A stretch of 6,249 nucleotides of DNA from CANJXF01 sp043775015 (lineage in GTDB: Bacteria > Verrucomicrobiota > Verrucomicrobiia > Limisphaerales > CANJXF01). Where the stretch lies: NCBI GenBank assembly GCA_043775015.1, contig JAYVSV010000147.1, forward strand, positions 1-6,249, read 5' to 3'. Below the pieces are notes generated by a model. The model was not told the DNA's origin. It did no database searches and saw only the letters and a list, made by a program, of their open reading frames with translations. This document shows, one piece after another, positions 1 through 3,400 of the stretch; the stretch's first letter is position 1, and every line of letters starts with the position of its first letter. The position numbers and the translations under genes were made by a program.

Positions 1-128
1 CACAGCGCGCTGGCTTTCTCTTCACCCGTTGACTTCGAACTCCAAAACAACTAACCAAATGAACCAACTTTTCTCTCCGTTTTATCGAAGCAAGCCCATC
101 AACTTAGATTTATAAATTGAAAACTTTT

Positions 129-839
129 ATGAAAACCACAAAGAAGGCGAATTTAGCATTGTTTTTTGGCGTAATCTTATCAGCTTGTGCTATTGTCAGA
201 GCTGAGGAAACTGTCACAACCAACCGCTTCGATCCTACTATCAAAATGGTGAAACGAGAGTTTAGGCGAAGCCTAATCACATCAACATCCAAAGCGAATT
301 ATCTTTTGTTGGAAATGGGAGGCCAGCGAAAATCGATTCCTGTGGATTTGTCTGCAAACGTTTACGATCTTGAACGACAACGGGGCAGTGCTAAGAGTGT
401 TGTGCAACTCGTCGAATTTCAGATTCAATCAAAGAGCGACGTTCCGTTTATCTGGTTTTGTTGGGAATCTGAAAATGCAAATCCTCATGATTTTAAATTA
501 CTCACAACGTCAGCAGGCACTACGTATGCGTCTTATGCTTCAATGGATGGCCTCAAGCTATTTCGCGTTGGAGAAACCGCCGGTTCAGAAACTGCGCGGC
601 AGATGTTTCTCGCAAAAGGCAGTGGACCGGGCGCTTTACCGCCCCTTCGAACAGGAGTCCTGTATGCAGCTTTTGGAAAAGAGCCTTTCTTCACAACCAA
701 TGCTCTTTGGGATGAGATTACCGTCGACGAGGTTTCAGAAAACAGCGGTGAATTACGTGTGATTCTTCATGGGAATAAGCCGATTCCACAGTTCACTTTG
801 ACTTTGAAGAAGGGTGTATGGGAGAAAATTGAAAACTAA
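129..839 (+). CDS. Hypothetical exported protein, probable lipoprotein (236 aa)
   Basis: I do not recognise this family. From the ATG at 129 the protein begins with a basic stretch (MKTTKK), a hydrophobic core (LALFFGVIL) and then LSAC, which fits a signal peptidase II lipobox with Cys20 as the lipidated residue. A signal peptidase I site after VRA (residue 25, before EE) is also possible, so it is exported either way. The mature part is about 210 residues, mixed and probably beta-rich, with a Trp/Phe/Cys patch (PFIWFCWE) near the middle and a C-terminus alternating hydrophobic and polar residues (QFTLTLKKGVWEKI). An in-frame TTG at 117 would add four residues. Neither start has a clear Shine-Dalgarno; I prefer the ATG because it gives a standard short n-region. 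The gene is AT-rich (18 of 60 bases are G/C in 121-180), unlike the cytochrome genes to the right. The next gene is 493 bases away, so an operon is not evident. Confidence 0.72.
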   Translation: MKTTKKANLALFFGVILSACAIVRAEETVTTNRFDPTIKMVKREFRRSLITSTSKANYLLLEMGGQRKSIPVDLSANVYDLERQRGSAKSVVQLVEFQIQSKSDVPFIWFCWESENANPHDFKLLTTSAGTTYASYASMDGLKLFRVGETAGSETARQMFLAKGSGPGALPPLRTGVLYAAFGKEPFFTTNALWDEITVDEVSENSGELRVILHGNKPIPQFTLTLKKGVWEKIEN

Positions 840-983
840 AGGCAGACGACAACCAATTGCACAGCAAATGCCGCCTATTTTAAAGTGTGTCAGAAGCAGG
901 TTGGCTTCTCAAGCCCGCCACAAGTTAGTTGCCCGAAAGTGATTTTTGCTTCGGTAGAATAAGTTTGCTTAGAATCGGTAAAC
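840..983. other. Intergenic stretch without a recognised gene
   Basis: This is the left part of the 493-base gap after the first gene. I see no convincing reading frame, RNA gene or promoter in it. Its only visible structure is a small hairpin at 892-909, listed separately. The transposon relic begins at 984. Confidence 0.5.
892..909 (+). terminator. Weak hairpin downstream of the first gene
   Basis: AGAAGC at 892-897 pairs perfectly with GCTTCT at 904-909 across a six-base loop, about 50 bases after the stop of the 129-839 gene. No T-run follows, so it is at best a weak or Rho-assisted 3' end structure. A stem of this size could occur by chance. Confidence 0.2.
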
Positions 984-998
984 GTAAAGGGGCAGTCC
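984..998 (-). repeat. Left inverted copy of the REP-like motif
   Basis: GTAAAGGGGCAGTCC reads on the minus strand as GGACTGCCCCTTTAC. It matches 15 of 16 positions of the copy at 1200-1215, lacking one A after GGACTG. It marks the left edge of the transposon relic. Confidence 0.55.
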
Positions 999-1027
999 TC
1001 ACTATTGACGCTGGTTTCAAAAGGTGA

Positions 1028-1192
1028 GAGAAACGGTGGACGCTGCGAAAGCTTCGAGTTGAGCCGACCATGACGCTCAAGTGGATTGCGAATGAGTTGA
1101 GAATGGGCACATGGGCGCACGTCGCGAACCGCCTGCAAAATGCGAAGGACAAAAATGAAACGGACAATCAACATGAACCCGGACTTGTGTAA
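1028..1192 (+). pseudogene. C-terminal remnant of a REP-associated transposase (RAYT/IS200-like)
   Basis: After an in-frame stop (TGA at 1025-1027), 54 codons run to TAA at 1190-1192. They encode a basic peptide containing EPTMTLKWIANELRMGTW followed by AHVANRL. As I recall, the TMTLKWIA-x-LxMGTW-xxVxNRL pattern is the conserved C-terminal tail of many verrucomicrobial and planctomycetal RAYT-like transposases, a helix-turn-helix-like segment after the HUH catalytic domain. The catalytic domain (HUH and Tyr motifs) is absent. The only internal ATG (1070) falls inside the conserved motif and no ribosome binding site is visible, so I call it a non-functional fragment. The five residues before the stop (HEPGLV region) run directly into the right-end repeat. 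The assignment rests on motif recognition and is moderately sure. Confidence 0.55.
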
Positions 1193-1199
1193 TTACTCC

Positions 1200-1215
1200 G
1201 GACTGACCCCTTTAC
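1200..1215 (+). repeat. Right copy of the REP-like motif
   Basis: GGACTGACCCCTTTAC begins eight bases after the stop of the transposase remnant. It is inverted relative to 984-998 and shares GACCCCTTTAC directly with a further copy at 1257-1267. Confidence 0.5.
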
Positions 1216-1252
1216 AGAGACTATCCCATCAGAAAAACACGTTAATAGTAAT

Positions 1253-1268
1253 CTCCGACCCCTTTACG
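1253..1268 (+). repeat. Additional direct copy of the REP-like motif
   Basis: CTCCGACCCCTTTACG shares the 11 bases GACCCCTTTAC with the right-end copy at 1205-1215 in direct orientation. It also shares CCCCTTTACG with the reverse complement of 983-992. Relative to CTCCGGACTGACCCC (starting at 1196) it looks like the same motif with GACT deleted. It lies 64 bases upstream of the start of the next gene. Confidence 0.45.
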
Positions 1269-1321
1269 AACAGCTCGGATGAGTTTCCACAATGGACTAT
1301 ACAGCAAGGTGGAATGCGTTA

Positions 1322-1327
1322 AAGGAG
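1322..1327 (+). promoter_or_regulatory. Shine-Dalgarno site for the 1333 start
   Basis: AAGGAG is followed by five bases and then ATG at 1333. This strong site decides the start over the in-frame ATG at 1279, which has no such sequence and would add 18 non-signal-like residues. It is the only clear Shine-Dalgarno among the gene starts visible here. Confidence 0.75.
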
Positions 1328-1332
1328 AGATC

Positions 1333-1950
1333 ATGAATAATAAAATTAATGTTAACGGCTCATTTTATGCGGCAATCATCGCTTTCTTCGTTGTTAATTT
1401 GTGCGCAGATCAAAACGATAAAGAACCTTTTTCAGAACCTTTTTTCATAGAAAGCGGAGTCGTTGCAGGATTTTTTATCGCGGCACACGATGAAATGCGC
1501 TCTGACCTCACAACATTTGACCAGCGGCTGTATTATGGCGTTTGGACCGCAACAAATGGTCCCAGAAATTTATTTGTCCCAAAGCAGCCGGAATACGCGT
1601 ATCAGGTAGAGCTTTTAGATGCGAACGGCGTTCACATGCCCAAGACGGAACTTGGCAAAAAAGTCGGCATTCATTTTTTGGCATTAAATCCCTCCAAAGT
1701 AGAAACGAAGCTACAAAGGCTGACGGCTTACGAAAAAAAAGATAATTTATTCGGTTCGAACCTTCTCTTTCGTCCTAACGACTTGTTTGTGATTGATAAG
1801 CCAGGGACTTACACCTTGGAAATCCGCTTCCAATTCATAGAGCATCTTGGAACAAGAGGCGATTACACGAATCATTTGATTCGTTTTCCAAGTTTGAAAT
1901 ATCCCATTATTAAGCCCGCAGCCGCTACAGGTAAGACAAAAGCAGAGTAA
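1333..1950 (+). CDS. Hypothetical secreted protein (205 aa)
   Basis: I cannot assign a function. The start at 1333 is supported by AAGGAG five bases upstream and by the signal peptide it gives: a polar n-region, a hydrophobic core (FYAAIIAFFVVNL) and a likely cleavage after LCA before DQND. The Cys sits in NLC and does not fit a lipobox. The mature protein of about 180 residues begins acidic and has an aromatic run (RLYYGVW). It then has YQVELLDANG, a strand-turn pattern, and near residue 155 DKPGTYTLEIRFQF, a pattern often seen in the last strands of Ig-like beta-sandwiches. A beta-sandwich periplasmic or surface protein is therefore inferred, not shown. The C-terminus is short, Ala/Lys-rich and probably disordered (KPAAATGKTKAE). 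The gene is AT-rich (21 of 60 G/C in 1861-1920), like the 129-839 gene, and lies just after the transposon relic. Confidence 0.75.
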   Translation: MNNKINVNGSFYAAIIAFFVVNLCADQNDKEPFSEPFFIESGVVAGFFIAAHDEMRSDLTTFDQRLYYGVWTATNGPRNLFVPKQPEYAYQVELLDANGVHMPKTELGKKVGIHFLALNPSKVETKLQRLTAYEKKDNLFGSNLLFRPNDLFVIDKPGTYTLEIRFQFIEHLGTRGDYTNHLIRFPSLKYPIIKPAAATGKTKAE

Positions 1951-1982
1951 CTTTGCACTTATTATTCCGAACGCCTCAAGAC

Positions 1983-2014
1983 ACGGGCCACCCACATCCA
2001 GCCCCGTCCTTTTT
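1983..2014 (+). terminator. Possible weak terminator after the 205-aa gene
   Basis: ACGGG (1983-1987) can pair with CCCGT (2003-2007) across a 15-base loop, and five T residues follow at 2010-2014. The position, about 30 bases after the stop at 1950, suits a Rho-independent terminator. The stem is short and the loop long, so it is only a candidate. Confidence 0.25.
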
Positions 2015-2077
2015 CCAAGTATTGAAACTCAAGGATTCAGCCAATGGTAAAATCAAAACAATTGCTCTTTATTTGAA

Positions 2078-3265
2078 ATGGATTGTTTAACGGCGGGCTT
2101 TTGGCAAACGTGGAACGTGCATTTTCGTTTTCCAATACAACGGTTTCTTCCGGCGATTTTTTTTCTTTCGCTTTGCCTCCCGGCTTGGAGCGAGACAACC
2201 AATCAAAGCACAGGTCTGACCAAGGAACAGCGGTTGACCATCGCAATCGAGGCGCTGAGCCGATTGGAGGGGATCGACCTGGAAACAAATCCTCAGTTCA
2301 AAGCGGCTGCCTCCAAATTGCTGGCGCAAATCCGGGGCACTCCGCAATTCGTCAACGTCGTCAAACAACTCAAGTTGAAAGATCAAAGCGAGGGATTACT
2401 CGAAGTGGCGGCGAACTCGCCCGCCAGCGAAAGTGGCGTGGAAGCCGTTCGCCTGGTTCTGGCCAATGGAGATACGGACGCGCTCAACCAAGGGTTGCAG
2501 GGCACGAATGCGGTGAAGTTGGCCGAAGCATTGGGCAACACCGCCAGCAAAGAAATGGTTCCACTGCTCCTGCCGCTCGTGACAAACGTCACCGTTGATT
2601 TGCTGTTGCGAAAACAAGCCGTGCGTTCGCTTGCCCAAACCTCGGAGGGGGCCTCGGAACTGTTGAGCCTGGCTAAAAGCGAAAGGCTATCTCAGGATTT
2701 AAAACTCACGGCGAGCGCGGAATTGAACAAGGTGCGCTGGGAAAAAACCAAGGAGGAAGCAGCGAAAATTTTGCCCCTGCCGCAAAGTCAAGGAGCCGCT
2801 CCTTTGCCGGGTGTCGCGGAATTGTTGAAAATGAAAGGCGATTCGGTGAAAGGAGAACAGGTCTTTTTTAGAACGGAATCCGCGTGTAGCAGTTGTCATC
2901 AAATCAAAGGGAAGGGGATGGACATTGGGCCGGCGCTCACGGAAATTGGCAGCAAACTCGGCAGGGAAGCGTTGATTGAATCCATCCTTGATCCCAGTGC
3001 TGGAATCTCCTTTGGGTTTGAAGCGAATCAAGTGGAACTGAAATCCGGCGATGAAGCCTACGGTCTTGTCGTCAGCGAAACCGGCGACGAACTGGTGATG
3101 AAAGATCTCAAGGGAATCGTCGCACGCTACAAAAAAACCGAGGTCGCGAAACGACAGCAGCTCAAAACCTCAATCATGCCAACGGGTTTGCAGCAAACCA
3201 TGTCCGCGCAGGAGTTCGTTGATCTTGTTGAATTTCTTTCGTCGCTCCGCAAGCCGACGCAGTGA
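2078..3265 (+). CDS. Exported HEAT-like repeat protein with PVC-type CxxCH heme-binding domain (395 aa)
   Basis: Probable periplasmic c-type cytochrome-like protein. Residues 1-38 are a signal peptide with a long n-region, a core LPAIFFLSLCL and a likely cleavage after AWS. Residues about 45-230 are Leu/Ala-rich helices resembling HEAT-like repeats. Residues about 238-395 form the Pirellula/Verrucomicrobium heme-binding domain (TIGR02603 type): the lead-in LPGVAELLKMKGD, the heme motif CSSCH at 270-274 (bases 2885-2899), IGPALTEIGSKL, ILDPSAGISFGFE, SIMPTGL with Met367 as the likely axial ligand, and a closing helix EFVDLVEFLSSL. In relatives this module usually ends a larger protein with a propeller dehydrogenase or other enzymatic domain; here it stands without one. 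It may carry electrons for a partner such as the converging 3401-6249 gene, which is inference. The start is uncertain: no Shine-Dalgarno precedes ATG 2078, and GTG 2117 would give a shorter signal peptide. Confidence 0.9.
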   Translation: MDCLTAGFWQTWNVHFRFPIQRFLPAIFFLSLCLPAWSETTNQSTGLTKEQRLTIAIEALSRLEGIDLETNPQFKAAASKLLAQIRGTPQFVNVVKQLKLKDQSEGLLEVAANSPASESGVEAVRLVLANGDTDALNQGLQGTNAVKLAEALGNTASKEMVPLLLPLVTNVTVDLLLRKQAVRSLAQTSEGASELLSLAKSERLSQDLKLTASAELNKVRWEKTKEEAAKILPLPQSQGAAPLPGVAELLKMKGDSVKGEQVFFRTESACSSCHQIKGKGMDIGPALTEIGSKLGREALIESILDPSAGISFGFEANQVELKSGDEAYGLVVSETGDELVMKDLKGIVARYKKTEVAKRQQLKTSIMPTGLQQTMSAQEFVDLVEFLSSLRKPTQ

Positions 3266-3299
3266 CAAGATCGTTTGGTATAGCGGTTGTCGAAAGTAA

Positions 3300-3370
3300 T
3301 TTCCACAAAGGTGGAGCAAACCTGCGGGTTTGCTCGGAATCGCTGCAGTGATTCCCTACCTTTGCGGAAA
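3300..3370. repeat. Palindromic element able to form a three-way junction
   Basis: The outer arms TTTCCACAAAGGTGG (3300-3314) and CTACCTTTGCGGAAA (3356-3370) pair over 14 of 15 positions, with one G-T wobble and one A-C mismatch. They enclose two side-by-side hairpins. The first is AGCAAACC/GGTTTGCT (3315-3322 with 3327-3334, loop TGCG). The second is GGAATC/GATTCC (3336-3341 with 3350-3355) around the palindrome CTGCAG, extendable by a G-T wobble. Only base 3335 is left between them. An alternative fold pairs TCCAC 3302-3306 with GTGGA 3311-3315. It sits between two convergent genes, so it could act as a bidirectional transcript end or 3' stabiliser, or be a dispersed REP-like unit. There is no long T-run on either side for classical termination. 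Confidence 0.6.
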
Positions 3371-3378
3371 ATTTTCCG
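3365..3378. repeat. Perfect 14-base palindrome
   Basis: CGGAAAATTTTCCG is a perfect self-complement located 23 bases beyond the stop codon of the minus-strand gene. Its left six bases also belong to the right outer arm of the three-way element, so the two structures exclude each other. It could be a protein-binding site or part of the transcript 3' end; neither role is demonstrated. Confidence 0.4.
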
Positions 3379-3400
3379 TTTATCACGTTCACCAAAAAAT

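Larger units (their letters stand above)
984..1215 (+). mobile_element. Internally deleted RAYT/REP-type element relic (MITE-like)
   Basis: The segment is bounded by an inverted motif. GTAAAGGGGCAGTCC at 984-998 is the reverse complement of GGACTGACCCCTTTAC at 1200-1215 apart from one missing base. Between them lies the C-terminal end of a REP-associated transposase frame (1028-1192). Intact elements of this kind carry a single-strand-acting HUH tyrosine transposase of the IS200/TnpA_REP group flanked by short GGGGTCAG-type sequences; that is family knowledge, not shown here. Only about 30 bases remain between the left motif and the transposase tail, so most of the gene, including its catalytic part, is gone. 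The interior is GC-richer (33 and 34 of 60 in 1021-1080 and 1081-1140) than the genes on each side, consistent with insertion from elsewhere. It should be immobile unless a relative acts in trans. Confidence 0.55.

Noticed and set aside
29..57. Possible sigma-70 promoter with TTGACT at 29-34
   Set aside because: At a 17-base spacing the -10 position reads TAACCA, a poor match to TATAAT, so the -35-like hexamer alone is not enough.
59..115. Short 18-codon frame (ATG 59 to TAA 113) just before the first gene, as a leader peptide
   Set aside because: It has no Shine-Dalgarno, no attenuator-like codon run and no following hairpin pair. It could equally be chance or the stub of a lost gene.
890..1174. 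Minus-strand frames of 94 and 80 codons across the intergenic gap
   Set aside because: They run antisense to the transposase remnant and across its left motif, have no ribosome binding site, and show no recognisable domain.
2022..2053. TTGAAA and TAAAAT as a promoter for the 2078 gene
   Set aside because: The spacer is 20 bases, too long for a normal sigma-70 site, and no second signal supports it.
2083..2598. Overlapping plus-strand frame of 171 codons inside the 395-aa gene
   Set aside because: It is a +2 frame shadow; the overlapping frame has the signal peptide, the heme motif and a full-length domain.
3300..3370. Integron attC site or tRNA
   Set aside because: The arms lack the paired attC core (RYYYAAC/GTTRRRY). 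The fold has two enclosed hairpins and no anticodon, T-loop or acceptor features, so neither label fits.
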